The notes: generated from the letters alone by a model not told the origin. DNA of 64,000 bases from Ravibacter arvi (GCF_039540405.1 NZ_BAABEY010000036.1:186001-250000); one strand, 5' to 3'. Shown: positions 44,579 through 53,327, counted from the stretch's first letter. Numbers and translations are program-made.

Positions 44579-44941
44579 ATGGAAGCAAGAGCAATATTAC
44601 GGAATGTTCCGACCTCTCCTCAGAAGATGAGGTTGGTAGCTGACCTGATTCGCGGTCAGCGGGTAAGCAAGGCCTTGGCAATATTGAAGTTTCAGCCCCA
44701 GGCGGCTGCGCCTATTTTGCACAAGGTGCTGCTTTCTGCGGTAGCAAACTGGCAACAGGGAAATGAAGAGACCAAGATCGAGGACGCTGACCTGGTTGTG
44801 AAAACAGTATTTGTTGACGGTGGACGTATGTTGAAGCGTCTCCGCCCCGCTCCTCAGGGAAGGGCACACCGTATCCGTAAGCGGTCAAATCACATCACGA
44901 TCATAGTTGACGACTTGTCGGAAGCTGGAAACGATCAATAA
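44579..44941 (+). CDS. rplV: 50S ribosomal protein L22
   Basis: A 120-residue L22 with the tunnel-lining hairpin near VDGGRMLKRLRPAPQGRAHR and the conserved core SPQKMRLVADLIRGQRVSKAL. Canonical position between rpsS and rpsC. Confidence 0.98.
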   Translation: MEARAILRNVPTSPQKMRLVADLIRGQRVSKALAILKFQPQAAAPILHKVLLSAVANWQQGNEETKIEDADLVVKTVFVDGGRMLKRLRPAPQGRAHRIRKRSNHITIIVDDLSEAGNDQ

Positions 44942-44962
44942 TAACTAAACGAGCAAAATTGA

Positions 44963-45799
44963 ATGGGACAAAAGGTTAACCCAATTGGTCTGAGGCTTGG
45001 AATCGTAAAAGGATGGGATTCCAGCTGGTATGGAGAGAAAGATTTTTCCGATAAGCTGGTTGAAGACGACAAGATCCGCAAGTATATGAGTGCTCGTATA
45101 CCTAAGGGAGCAATTTCCCGGGTGGTCATCGAGCGGACGCTGAAGCGCATTACGCTTACGATTCATACGGCTCGTCCGGGTATCGTAATCGGGAAAGGCG
45201 GCTCGGAAGTTGATAAGATCAAAGAAGAGTTGAAGAGCATCACAGGCAAGGATGTCCAGATCAATATCTATGAGATCAAAAGGCCTGAAATCGATGCGAA
45301 GCTGGTAGGTGAGACCATTGCACAGCAATTGGAAGCAAGGATCTCTTACCGTCGTGCTATGAAGCAGGCAATTGCCTCGGCAATGCGTGTGGGTGCGCTC
45401 GGTATCAAGGTACGTTGCTCCGGCCGTCTTGGCGGTGCGGAAATGGCACGTACGGAAGAGTACAAGGAAGGACGTGTTCCTTTGCATACCCTCCGTGCTG
45501 ACATTGACTATGCAATCTCCGAGGCACAAACTGTATACGGTAAAATCGGTATCAAAGTATGGGTGTTCAAAGGCGAGCTTTATGGCAAGCGTGACCTTAC
45601 ACCGAGCGCTTTGACAGCGGCAACAGAACGTAGCGGCGATCGTTTCGAGCGCGGCGGCGGCGGTGAAGATCGCGGCGGCAGAGGCGAACGACGTGGCGGC
45701 AGAGGCGGTGACGACAGACGCGGCGGTGGCGGCGGTGATCGGAACAACAGGAGAGGCGGTGGCGGCGCAGCCGGTGGAAACCGTAACAAAAGGAAATAA
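44963..45799 (+). CDS. rpsC: 30S ribosomal protein S3 with Gly/Arg-rich tail
   Basis: S3 of 278 residues, longer than the 233 of E. coli. The KH domain (GIVIGKGG at 73-80) and the C-terminal domain end near residue 215. Residues about 222-278 form a tail of Gly, Arg, Asp and Asn with RGG-box-like repeats (GGRGERRGGRGG). S3 lies at the mRNA entry channel and has helicase-related activity. The tail is probably disordered and positively charged, and its codons are GC-richer than the core. Confidence 0.97.
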   Translation: MGQKVNPIGLRLGIVKGWDSSWYGEKDFSDKLVEDDKIRKYMSARIPKGAISRVVIERTLKRITLTIHTARPGIVIGKGGSEVDKIKEELKSITGKDVQINIYEIKRPEIDAKLVGETIAQQLEARISYRRAMKQAIASAMRVGALGIKVRCSGRLGGAEMARTEEYKEGRVPLHTLRADIDYAISEAQTVYGKIGIKVWVFKGELYGKRDLTPSALTAATERSGDRFERGGGGEDRGGRGERRGGRGGDDRRGGGGGDRNNRRGGGGAAGGNRNKRK

Positions 45800-45846
45800 A
45801 GAAAGAATCTTCCTGTAAGTTTTGTGCAGGAGTAATCATCTAGATT

Positions 45847-46272
45847 ATGTTACAACCTAGAAGAACCAAATTCAGAAAGCAGCAGAAACTCAAAGGCAGT
45901 TTCAGTGGCATCGCATCACGCGGCCACCAGATCGCTTTCGGTTCATTTGCAATTAAATCACTGGAGTCCGGCTGGATTACAGCACGCCAGATAGAAGCAG
46001 CCCGTATTTCTGTTACACGGGCGATGAAAAGAGAAGGACAGGTTTGGATCCGGATTTTTCCTGACAAGCCTATCACCAAGAAGCCTGCTGAAGTTCGGAT
46101 GGGTAAAGGTAAAGGTGCTCCAGAGTATTGGGTGGCACAGGTGAAGCCTGGTACTATCCTGTTCGAAGCAGGTGGTGTTCCCCTGGATTTGGCCAACGGT
46201 GCGCTGGCTTTGGCTGCTCAGAAATTGCCACTTAAAACCAAGTTCATTGTAAGACGCGACTATCAGGAATAG
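45847..46272 (+). CDS. rplP: 50S ribosomal protein L16
   Basis: A 141-residue L16 with the start LQPRRTKFRKQQKL, GSFAIKSLESGWITARQIEA and the conserved loop GKGKGAPEYWVAQVKPG. It contacts A-site tRNA. It lies 47 bases after rpsC. Confidence 0.98.
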   Translation: MLQPRRTKFRKQQKLKGSFSGIASRGHQIAFGSFAIKSLESGWITARQIEAARISVTRAMKREGQVWIRIFPDKPITKKPAEVRMGKGKGAPEYWVAQVKPGTILFEAGGVPLDLANGALALAAQKLPLKTKFIVRRDYQE

Positions 46273-46312
46273 GAGCGCTTTTGAAGGACAAATCTAATCG
46301 GAAAGGAACAAG

Positions 46313-46507
46313 ATGAAAAAGCAGGAAATTAAAGGACTTAGCCTGGAGGAGATCCAGGCCCAGGTTGCCGAAGAGAGGACGCGATTGCTTAAACTTAAGT
46401 TTGCTAATGCGGTTTCTCCTATCGAAAATCCGCTCAGAATCAAAGCGTCGCGGAAGCATATCGCACGTCTGATGACTGAAGCAACTATTAAGAAAAACGC
46501 CAAATAA
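46313..46507 (+). CDS. rpmC: 50S ribosomal protein L29
   Basis: A 64-residue two-helix protein typical of L29 (IKGLSLEEIQAQVAEERTRL, then LKFANAVSPIENPLRIKASR). It binds near the tunnel exit. An AAGGAA stretch lies about 6-11 bases before the ATG, one of few Shine-Dalgarno-like sequences in the cluster. Confidence 0.97.
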   Translation: MKKQEIKGLSLEEIQAQVAEERTRLLKLKFANAVSPIENPLRIKASRKHIARLMTEATIKKNAK

Positions 46508-46515
46508 TCCAAGAC

Positions 46516-46782
46516 ATGGCTGAAGTAGAATCAAGAAACCTGAGAAAGGAAAGAACTGGCCGGGTGGTCAGCGATAAAATGGAGAAATCCATCATCGTTT
46601 CTGTGGAGCGTAGAATTAAGCACCCGTTTTACGGGAAGTTTATGAAAAGAAGTACGCGTCTGGTAGCTCACGATGAGGGGAACACTGCCGGTATCGGCGA
46701 CGTGGTACGGATCATGGAAACCCGCCCTTTGAGCAAATCCAAGCGGTGGAGATTAGTTGAAATAGTAGAAAAAGCGAAATAG
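46516..46782 (+). CDS. rpsQ: 30S ribosomal protein S17
   Basis: An 88-residue OB-fold S17 with RKERTGRVVSDKMEKSIIVS and HPFYGKFMKRSTRLVAHDEG. A short acidic lead (AEVESRNL) precedes the core. It starts 8 bases after rpmC. Confidence 0.97.
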   Translation: MAEVESRNLRKERTGRVVSDKMEKSIIVSVERRIKHPFYGKFMKRSTRLVAHDEGNTAGIGDVVRIMETRPLSKSKRWRLVEIVEKAK

Positions 46783-46786
46783 ATAA

Positions 46787-47155
46787 ATGGTACAGCAGGA
46801 ATCAAGGCTATCTGTTGCTGACAACAGTGGTGCCAAGGAAGTTTTGGTGATCCGTGTTCTTGGTGGAACCGGTAAGCGTTACGCTTCTATTGGTGATAAA
46901 ATCGTAGTGACCGTAAAGTCTGCACTTTCTTCCAGCAGCATGAAGAAAGGAACAGTTTCCAAAGCGGTAGTTGTACGTACAAAGAAGGAGGTTCGCCGCA
47001 AAGACGGGAGCTATATCCGGTTCGAAGACAACGCTGCGGTGTTGTTGAACAACAATGACGAGCCAAGAGGAAGCCGCATCTTCGGCCCTGTTGCCCGTGA
47101 ACTGCGGGAGAAGCAGATGATGAAGATTATTTCTCTTGCTCCAGAGGTTATCTAA
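46787..47155 (+). CDS. rplN: 50S ribosomal protein L14
   Basis: A 122-residue L14 starting VQQESRLSVADNSGAKEVLV, with IRFEDNAAVLLNNNDEPRGS and the C-terminal FGPVARELREKQMMKIISLA. It forms inter-subunit bridge contacts. A structured 68-base spacer follows before rplX. Confidence 0.98.
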   Translation: MVQQESRLSVADNSGAKEVLVIRVLGGTGKRYASIGDKIVVTVKSALSSSSMKKGTVSKAVVVRTKKEVRRKDGSYIRFEDNAAVLLNNNDEPRGSRIFGPVARELREKQMMKIISLAPEVI

Positions 47156-47158
47156 TCC

Positions 47159-47207
47159 AATACCCCGCCGGTGAGCCGTTGGACAAATGGTTTACCTGGG
47201 GGATATT
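47159..47207 (+). promoter_or_regulatory. Structured spacer between rplN and rplX
   Basis: The outer stem AATACCCC (47159-47166) pairs with GGGGATATT (47199-47207, one bulged A). The inner stem GGTGAGCC (47170-47177) pairs with GGTTTACC (47189-47196, two G-U pairs) around an 11-nt loop that contains TTGGA, complementary to TCCAA just 5' of the outer stem. It starts 4 bases after the rplN stop and ends 17 bases before the rplX ATG. Confidence 0.5.
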
Positions 47208-47223
47208 CCAAGACAAAAAGAAC

Positions 47224-47562
47224 ATGGCAAATAATCAGAAAGCTTCTGCAAAACGGCATCTGCGTACCGGCGATACAGTTAAGGTAATCGCTGGTAACTC
47301 GAAAGGAAAGACCGGTAAAGTGGTAGCTGTTATTACAGACAAAGACCGCGCGGTAGTGGAAGGTGTCAACTTGGTTACCAAGCACCTTAAGCCCAATGCA
47401 CAGAATCCCCAGGGAAGCATTGAGAAGCGCGAAGCCGGGATTCATATCAGCAACCTCCAGGTTGTCGATCCCAAAACAGGAGAAGCTACACGTATCGGCC
47501 GCAAGCTGAATGACAAAGGCAAGCTCCAGCGCTATTCCAAGAAAAGCGGAGATTTTATCTGA
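47224..47562 (+). CDS. rplX: 50S ribosomal protein L24
   Basis: A 112-residue L24 with the KOW motif HLRTGDTVKVIAGNSKGKTG and the later GIHISNLQVVDPKTGE. The ATG at 47224 (MANNQKASAKRH) is used; an upstream in-frame start would run through the structured spacer and is unlikely. L24 starts 50S assembly. Confidence 0.97.
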   Translation: MANNQKASAKRHLRTGDTVKVIAGNSKGKTGKVVAVITDKDRAVVEGVNLVTKHLKPNAQNPQGSIEKREAGIHISNLQVVDPKTGEATRIGRKLNDKGKLQRYSKKSGDFI

Positions 47563-47627
47563 GCTTTTCCGGACAGTAAGTATCTGAATAAGTGGGTCGG
47601 TAATCCACTTTAATCTAATAAAAAAGC

Positions 47628-48182
47628 ATGTCAACACCGAGATTAAAAGAGGTTTATAACAAGGACATTGTAGGGAGCCTGAGAGAAAAGTTCCAGTACA
47701 AGTCGGTAATGGAGGTGCCTAAATTGACGAAAATCGTCATTAACAAAGGTATCGGCGCTGCGGTAGCAGACAAGAAGCTGGTAGACGTAGGAGTGGAAGA
47801 GCTTGGCCTTATTACGGGTCAGAAAGCGATCGCAACACTTTCTAAGAAGTCGGTTTCTAACTTCAAACTGCGGGAGAAAATGCCTATCGGGGCAAAGGTG
47901 ACCTTGCGTAGCGCAATGATGTACGAATTTCTTGACCGGTTGGTGGCTATTGCCCTTCCGCGGGTACGTGACTTCAAAGGCGTGAGCGAAAAAGGTTTTG
48001 ACGGCCGGGGTAACTATACGCTTGGTGTTACCGAGCAGATCATCTTCCCTGAGATCAGCATTGACAAGGTCAATAAGATCACCGGGATGGACATCACCTT
48101 CGTTACTACCGCGAAAACTGATGAAGAGGCGTACGAGCTACTCAAGAACTTGGGAATGCCTTTTAGCAATTTGAACAAATAA
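47628..48182 (+). CDS. rplE: 50S ribosomal protein L5
   Basis: A 184-residue L5 with PRLKEVYNKDIVGSLREKFQ, VTLRSAMMYEFLDRLVAIAL and GRGNYTLGVTEQIIFPEI. It binds 5S rRNA. A 65-base gap before it contains a small AAGTGG/CCACTT hairpin. Confidence 0.98.
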   Translation: MSTPRLKEVYNKDIVGSLREKFQYKSVMEVPKLTKIVINKGIGAAVADKKLVDVGVEELGLITGQKAIATLSKKSVSNFKLREKMPIGAKVTLRSAMMYEFLDRLVAIALPRVRDFKGVSEKGFDGRGNYTLGVTEQIIFPEISIDKVNKITGMDITFVTTAKTDEEAYELLKNLGMPFSNLNK

Positions 48183-48200
48183 CGGAAAGCAATTACATAA

Positions 48201-48470
48201 ATGGCAAAGGAATCTATTAAGGCACGGGAAAGGAAAAGACGGCATTTGGTTGCCAAATATGCCGAGAAGCGTGCTAAGCTAAAGGAGGCTGGTGATTGGG
48301 TTGGTTTGGATAAACTTCCTCGTAATGCCTCTCCGGTACGTCTACATAACCGTTGCAAGATTACGGGCCGCCCCAGGGGCTATATGCGTAAGTTTGGTAT
48401 CTGTCGGGTCGTGTTCAGAGAAATGGCCTCGGAGGGTAAGATACCAGGTATTACAAAATCGAGCTGGTAA
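48201..48470 (+). CDS. rpsN: 30S ribosomal protein S14 (zinc-independent form)
   Basis: An 89-residue S14 with the conserved PRNASPVRLHNRCKITGRPR and RKFGICRVVFREMASEGKIP. Only isolated cysteines are present and no CxxC pairs, so this is the C-minus form. It is the last gene before the internal promoter. Confidence 0.97.
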   Translation: MAKESIKARERKRRHLVAKYAEKRAKLKEAGDWVGLDKLPRNASPVRLHNRCKITGRPRGYMRKFGICRVVFREMASEGKIPGITKSSW

Positions 48471-48476
48471 GAGCTT

Positions 48477-48506
48477 TTGAAGTTTGATTTCAATTACTTA
48501 ACTTTG
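48477..48506 (+). promoter_or_regulatory. Internal promoter upstream of rpsH
   Basis: TTG (48477-48479, within TTTTG), 19 bases, then TAACTTTG (48499-48506), an exact -7 match to the Bacteroidota consensus. The rpsH ATG is 39 bases downstream, and a small GCAC/GTGC hairpin lies in the leader. It would give the second half of the spc operon an independent start. Confidence 0.58.
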
Positions 48507-48545
48507 CACTCCTTTTTCGAGGTGTGCTTAAACGAGTCAAAATAA

Positions 48546-48944
48546 ATGGTAACGGATCCCATAGCAGATTATCTGACACGCATCAGAAACGCCATAAAGG
48601 CGCGGCACAGGATTGTTGAGATACCTGCATCCAATATAAAGAAAGAAATCACGAAAGTGCTTTTTGATCAAGGGTATATTCAAAATTACAAGTTCGAAGA
48701 TACTGGTTATCAAGGAACTATAAAGATTGCTCTTAAATACAACCCGCTGACAAAACAGCCGGCAATCGTTAAGCTTGAGCGCATCAGCAAGCCTGGTCTG
48801 CGTAAGTATACGGGCGTTGAAAGTCTGCCACGCGTGTTGAACGGTTTGGGTACTGCGATCTTGTCAACACCCAAAGGTGTAATCACCGACAAGCAGGCAC
48901 GCGCCCTGAATGTAGGGGGTGAGGTTTTATGTTTCGTGTACTAA
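48546..48944 (+). CDS. rpsH: 30S ribosomal protein S8
   Basis: A 132-residue S8 with TDPIADYLTRIRNAIKARHR at the start and the C-terminal LSTPKGVITDKQARALNVGG. S8 is the spc-operon repressor in E. coli. Here the gene has its own promoter and a 75-base leader, which is worth comparing with helix 21 of 16S rRNA. Confidence 0.98.
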   Translation: MVTDPIADYLTRIRNAIKARHRIVEIPASNIKKEITKVLFDQGYIQNYKFEDTGYQGTIKIALKYNPLTKQPAIVKLERISKPGLRKYTGVESLPRVLNGLGTAILSTPKGVITDKQARALNVGGEVLCFVY

Positions 48945-48965
48945 TCGTACTAACCTAAGAGAAAA

Positions 48966-49523
48966 ATGTCACGAATAGGAAATAAAATTATAGAGGTGCC
49001 GGCCGGGGTAACGGTTTCGGTTTCCGATAAGAACGAGGTAACGGTGAAGGGACCGAAAGGGTCGCTTACCCAGAAACTCGACCGCGATATTACAATCGAG
49101 CAGGAAGGTGCGAATTTGTCCGTAGTGCGTCCTACTGACCAGAAACGCCACAAGGCGCTTCACGGTCTGTACCGCGCTCTGGTGAACAACATGGTAATCG
49201 GCGTTAGCGCCGGCTACCGCCGTGAGCTCGAATTGGTTGGGGTAGGTTACAGGGCCAACGCAAACAATAATGTCCTGGAGCTTAGCCTTGGTTATTCACA
49301 CTCGATTTTCCTGGCAGTGCCCGAGGAAATTAAAGTGACGACCCTGACAGAAAAAGGACAGAATCCTAAGATTTTCCTCGAAGGGATCGACAAGGAGCTT
49401 ATCGGGCTTGTATCCGCTAAGATTCGCTCCCTGAGAAAAGTTGAGCCTTACAAAGGCAAAGGGGTTCGCTTTATTGGCGAGCAGGTACGTCGTAAGGCTG
49501 GTAAAACTTCTGCGAAGAAGTAA
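48966..49523 (+). CDS. rplF: 50S ribosomal protein L6
   Basis: A 185-residue L6 with SRIGNKIIEVPAGVTVSVSD, the central ALVNNMVIGVSAGYRRELEL and the conserved C-terminal motif EPYKGKGVRFIGEQVRRKAG. Canonical order after rpsH. Confidence 0.98.
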   Translation: MSRIGNKIIEVPAGVTVSVSDKNEVTVKGPKGSLTQKLDRDITIEQEGANLSVVRPTDQKRHKALHGLYRALVNNMVIGVSAGYRRELELVGVGYRANANNNVLELSLGYSHSIFLAVPEEIKVTTLTEKGQNPKIFLEGIDKELIGLVSAKIRSLRKVEPYKGKGVRFIGEQVRRKAGKTSAKK

Positions 49524-49550
49524 TTGAGATAAGAAGAAACATATAAGCAT

Positions 49551-49904
49551 ATGTCAAAGAAGATGGATAGGAGGCAACGCCTCAAGTATCATATCCGCAA
49601 GAAGGTATCCGGAACAGCTGAGCGTGCAAGACTGTCAGTGTTTCGTTCCAATACGACCATCTATGCGCAGGTAATCGATGATGAGCGTGGGGTTACAGTC
49701 GCCAGCGCATCATCAAAGGAGCTCGGCGAAGGAGCACGTTTGAACACCAATACGTCGGCTGCTGCTGAAGTAGGCAAGAAGCTTGCTGAAAGAGCGAAAG
49801 AGGCGGGCGTTACAAAGGTTGTGTTTGACCGTAACGGCTACTTGTACCATGGTAAAGTTAAAGCATTGGCCGACGGAGCTCGTGAGGGAGGCCTACAATT
49901 TTAA
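49551..49904 (+). CDS. rplR: 50S ribosomal protein L18
   Basis: A 117-residue 5S rRNA-binding L18 with RLKYHIRKKVSGTAERARLS, SVFRSNTTIYAQVIDD and the C-terminal FDRNGYLYHGKVKALADGAR. Confidence 0.98.
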   Translation: MSKKMDRRQRLKYHIRKKVSGTAERARLSVFRSNTTIYAQVIDDERGVTVASASSKELGEGARLNTNTSAAAEVGKKLAERAKEAGVTKVVFDRNGYLYHGKVKALADGAREGGLQF

Positions 49905-49916
49905 GATTTTCTCAAG

Positions 49917-50432
49917 ATGTTGAATCAATCAAGGCCTTCTAAGGTCAACGAAGCAGAACTTAAAGAGCGGGTAGTTGCCATCAATCGCGTAGCTAAAGTA
50001 GTGAAAGGTGGTCGTCGTTTCAGCTTCTCAGCAGTAGTAGTGGTCGGCGACGGCAAGGGTGTAGTAGGTTACGGCCTCGGCAAAGCCAATGAAGTTACCG
50101 ACGCCATTGCGAAAGGTATCGACGATGCGAAAAAGAACCTGATCAGCATTCCGATGGTGAGAACTACGGTTCCTCACCCGCAGGAAGGTAAATTCGGCGG
50201 CGGTTTCGTACTTATCAAGCCGGCAGCAGCCGGTACGGGTGTACTTGCAGGCGGCGCTATGCGTGCGGTCCTGGAGGCAGCCGGAATCAGTGACGTACTT
50301 GCCAAGTCTAAGGGTTCTTCTAACCCGCACAACGTGGTGAAGGCTACTTTTGATGCGCTTTTGAAGATGCGTGCCCCTCATCAGGTGGCCATGCAGCGTC
50401 GGGTGAAATTGGATAAAGTGTTCAACGGGTAA
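49917..50432 (+). CDS. rpsE: 30S ribosomal protein S5
   Basis: A 171-residue S5 with the double-stranded-RNA-binding N-terminal domain (VAINRVAKVVKGGRRFSFSA) and the C-terminal GTGVLAGGAMRAVLEAAGIS. It acts in decoding fidelity. It starts 12 bases after rplR. Confidence 0.98.
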   Translation: MLNQSRPSKVNEAELKERVVAINRVAKVVKGGRRFSFSAVVVVGDGKGVVGYGLGKANEVTDAIAKGIDDAKKNLISIPMVRTTVPHPQEGKFGGGFVLIKPAAAGTGVLAGGAMRAVLEAAGISDVLAKSKGSSNPHNVVKATFDALLKMRAPHQVAMQRRVKLDKVFNG

Positions 50433-50465
50433 TCGTTACCCGCATTGAACGTAACCGAAAATAAA

Positions 50466-50645
50466 ATGGCGAAAATTCGTATTACTCAGGTTAAAAGTAC
50501 CATCAAGCGCCCGGAGAATCAAAAGCGGATTATTAAATCCCTGGGACTTGGTAAAATCAACCGTTCTGTTGAAAAAGAGCAGGATGCGTGTTTGGATGGG
50601 GCGATCCGCAAGGTGAGCCACTTGGTTAAAGTAGAGAATATTTAA
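50466..50645 (+). CDS. rpmD: 50S ribosomal protein L30
   Basis: A 59-residue L30 (AKIRITQVKSTIKRPENQKR, then SLGLGKINRSVEKE). The ATG at 50466 is chosen; a TTG 21 bases upstream would add seven residues that do not fit the family. Confidence 0.96.
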   Translation: MAKIRITQVKSTIKRPENQKRIIKSLGLGKINRSVEKEQDACLDGAIRKVSHLVKVENI

Positions 50646-50657
50646 GTTCTATCGAAA

Positions 50658-51104
50658 ATGAAGCTAAGTTCATTGAAACCGGCTGAAGGGTCGGTGAGAG
50701 ACAATAAAAGAGTTGGGCGCGGCCAGGGCTCCGGACGCGGTGGTACCGCCACCCGTGGTCACAAAGGTGCCCAGTCGCGGTCAGGATACAGCGCGAAGAA
50801 AGGTTTCGAAGGTGGTCAGATGCCTTTGCAGCGTCGCGTTCCGAAGTTCGGATTTAAAAACCCGACCCGCGTTGCCTACAAGGCGATTAATCTGGATACC
50901 GTGCAGTCGGTAGCCGAAAAAACAGGCGCTACGGTAATTGACTTTAACCTGTTGTTTGAAAACGGCATCGTTGGAAAGCATGATCTGGTGAAGATATTGA
51001 ACCGCGGTACTGTATCGGCTGCGCTGGAGGTTTCTGCCCATGGTTTCTCGGCAGCAGCGGTTGCTTCTATCGAGAGCGCCGGAGGCAAGGCAATTAAACT
51101 TTAA
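50658..51104 (+). CDS. rplO: 50S ribosomal protein L15
   Basis: A 148-residue L15 with the glycine/arginine-rich N-terminus RVGRGQGSGRGGTATRGHKG and the C-terminal segment ALEVSAHGFSAAAVASIESA. It directly precedes secY as in most spc operons. Confidence 0.98.
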   Translation: MKLSSLKPAEGSVRDNKRVGRGQGSGRGGTATRGHKGAQSRSGYSAKKGFEGGQMPLQRRVPKFGFKNPTRVAYKAINLDTVQSVAEKTGATVIDFNLLFENGIVGKHDLVKILNRGTVSAALEVSAHGFSAAAVASIESAGGKAIKL

Positions 51105-51163
51105 CCATTCCGGAAGTAAGGGCATAATTCAGCCGGCGTCCGCTCAGGTTTATTCTTTGAAGA

Positions 51164-52480
51164 ATGAAACGATTCATCGAAACTGTTAAGAACATCTTTT
51201 CTATCGAAGAGTTGAGGACTCGTATCCTCAACACTTTGTTATTTATAGCTATCTTCCGGTTAGGCTCGTATGTGGCGTTGCCCGGGGTTGACCCGTCAAG
51301 GCTTGACGTGGCTACGGATGGCCTTTTGGGTTTGTTGGATGTGTTTTCTGGCGGCGCCTTCAGCAAGGCTTCTATTTTTGCACTCGGTATCATGCCCTAT
51401 ATCTCAGCGTCAATTGCGATCCAGCTTTTGACAATGGCATTACCGTACTTCCAGAAAATGCAGAAGGAAGGCGAATCGGGGCGTAAAAAACTCAACCAGA
51501 TTACGAGGGTTCTAACCATTTTCGTAACGGTTGCTCAGTCGCTGACTTATCTGAATACTACTATCCCCAACGAAGCACTGATCGTCTCCCGTATCCAGTT
51601 TACGACTATCTCCGTTATTGTGCTTACCGCCGGAACTATGTTCTGTATGTGGTTGGGCGAGCGGATTACGGATAAGGGTATCGGGAACGGAATTTCGATG
51701 CTGATTATGATCGGTATCGTTTCACGCTTCCCGGCAGCTATCCTCCAGGAAGCTGACTCGCGGGGTGGCGGTGGCGTATTGCTTTTCGTACTTACCCTGG
51801 TGGCGTTGTACTTCGTAGTGATGGGGGCCGTTGCGTTGACACGCGCGGTTCGCAAAATTCCTATCCAGTATGCGAAACAGGTAGTAGGTACCCGCGGCGC
51901 GGCTGTGGGTCAGAGGCAGTACCTTCCGCTGAAGATCAATGCAGCCGGTGTTATGCCCATTATTTTTGCGCAGGCATTGATGTTTATCCCGTCTACGGTT
52001 GCGTCCTTCTTTGCAGAGAAAAGCGACCTGGCAGGAAGCATTGCATCTACCTTTTCAAATTACACATCGTGGCAATACAACGTGTTGTTCGGGGTGCTGA
52101 TTCTGGTGTTTACTTTTTTCTACACAGCTATTTCAGTCAACCCGGTGCAGATTGCCGACGAGATGAAGCGGGGTGGTGGTTTCATTCCCGGTGTTAAGCC
52201 AGGGAAAGACACTTCCGACTATATCAGCAGCGTATTGGATCATATTACCTTCCCGGGAGCGATCCTCCTTGCGGCGGTTGCCATCCTGCCTGCTATTGCA
52301 AGCCTGTTCGGTGTTACGTCCGCTTTTGCCCAGTTCTTTGGGGGAACGTCATTGCTGATTATGGTGGGTGTTGTTTTGGATACGCTCCAGCAGGTAGAAA
52401 GTTATCTTCTGATGCGGCGTTACGAAGGATTGATGAAATCAGGAAGGGTTCAAGGGCGTTCGACCGCTTTACCTGCCTGA
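51164..52480 (+). CDS. secY: Protein translocase subunit SecY
   Basis: The 438-residue channel of the Sec translocon, with ten predicted membrane helices. Typical segments are the plug and TM2 region FSGGAFSKASIFALGIMPYI, the cytoplasmic loop LGERITDKGIGNGISMLIMI and the late loop NPVQIADEMKRGGGFIPGVK. Co-expression with ribosomal proteins is usual. Confidence 0.98.
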   Translation: MKRFIETVKNIFSIEELRTRILNTLLFIAIFRLGSYVALPGVDPSRLDVATDGLLGLLDVFSGGAFSKASIFALGIMPYISASIAIQLLTMALPYFQKMQKEGESGRKKLNQITRVLTIFVTVAQSLTYLNTTIPNEALIVSRIQFTTISVIVLTAGTMFCMWLGERITDKGIGNGISMLIMIGIVSRFPAAILQEADSRGGGGVLLFVLTLVALYFVVMGAVALTRAVRKIPIQYAKQVVGTRGAAVGQRQYLPLKINAAGVMPIIFAQALMFIPSTVASFFAEKSDLAGSIASTFSNYTSWQYNVLFGVLILVFTFFYTAISVNPVQIADEMKRGGGFIPGVKPGKDTSDYISSVLDHITFPGAILLAAVAILPAIASLFGVTSAFAQFFGGTSLLIMVGVVLDTLQQVESYLLMRRYEGLMKSGRVQGRSTALPA

Positions 52481-52511
52481 TAGCGTTTAGTACAAGAGAA
52501 GAAATTTGCGT

Positions 52512-53327
52512 ATGATTTACCTGAAATCGGAAGAAGAAATAGACCTGATCAAGGCGAGCGGTCAGATTTTGGGTAAAGCGCATGCAGAAGTTGCCAAGTG
52601 GATTAAGCCGGGCGTGTCAACGGCCCAGTTGGACAAAATAGCAGAAGGATATATCCGCGACAACGGCGGAATTCCTTCGTTTAAGGGGGTTCCAGGCTCC
52701 GGCCGCGGTGTCCCCAGCTTTCCCGGCTCGTTGTGTATTTCGGTAAACGAGGTGGTGGTTCACGGCCTGCCCGGAAATTATACGCTTCGCGACGGGGACA
52801 TTATCTCGATTGATTGTGGCGTTAAATTGAAAGGCTATCATAGCGACAGCGCCTATACTTATCCCGTGGGTGAAGTTGCGCCGGAAGTGATGGGCCTCCT
52901 GGCTGCTACCAAGAAATCGCTTTACCTGGGTATTGAGAAAGCGCGCGAGGGTTTCCGTATGGGCGACTTGAGCTATGCAATCCAGTCACATGTGGAGCGG
53001 TTGGGTTACTCGGTGGTGCGTGAGCTTGTGGGGCACGGGGTAGGCAGGGAACTGCACGAGGGGCCGGAAGTGCCGAACTATGGTGCCAAAGGAAAAGGTG
53101 TTGCGTTAAAGACCGGAATGGTGATCGCAATTGAGCCTATGATCAATCTCGGTAAGCGGGGTATTGTGCAGGAAGCGGATGGCTGGACGATCCGGACTAC
53201 GGACCGGAAGCCTTCAGCTCATTTCGAGCATACAGTAGCAGTTGGAAAGACCCATGCTGAGATTTTGACGACCTTCCAGTATATCGAGGAGGTGACGGCA
53301 AACAGCAGCCTGATGGTGAATGCTTAA
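52512..53327 (+). CDS. map: Type I methionine aminopeptidase
   Basis: A 271-residue enzyme removing N-terminal methionine. The five metal ligands can be placed: two aspartates in DCGVKLKGYHSDSA, H in VGHGVGRELHEGP, E in IAIEPMINLG and E in FEHTVAVG. The ATG at 52512 is preferred over an adjacent upstream TTG. adk, which lies between secY and map in some phyla, is absent. Confidence 0.97.
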   Translation: MIYLKSEEEIDLIKASGQILGKAHAEVAKWIKPGVSTAQLDKIAEGYIRDNGGIPSFKGVPGSGRGVPSFPGSLCISVNEVVVHGLPGNYTLRDGDIISIDCGVKLKGYHSDSAYTYPVGEVAPEVMGLLAATKKSLYLGIEKAREGFRMGDLSYAIQSHVERLGYSVVRELVGHGVGRELHEGPEVPNYGAKGKGVALKTGMVIAIEPMINLGKRGIVQEADGWTIRTTDRKPSAHFEHTVAVGKTHAEILTTFQYIEEVTANSSLMVNA

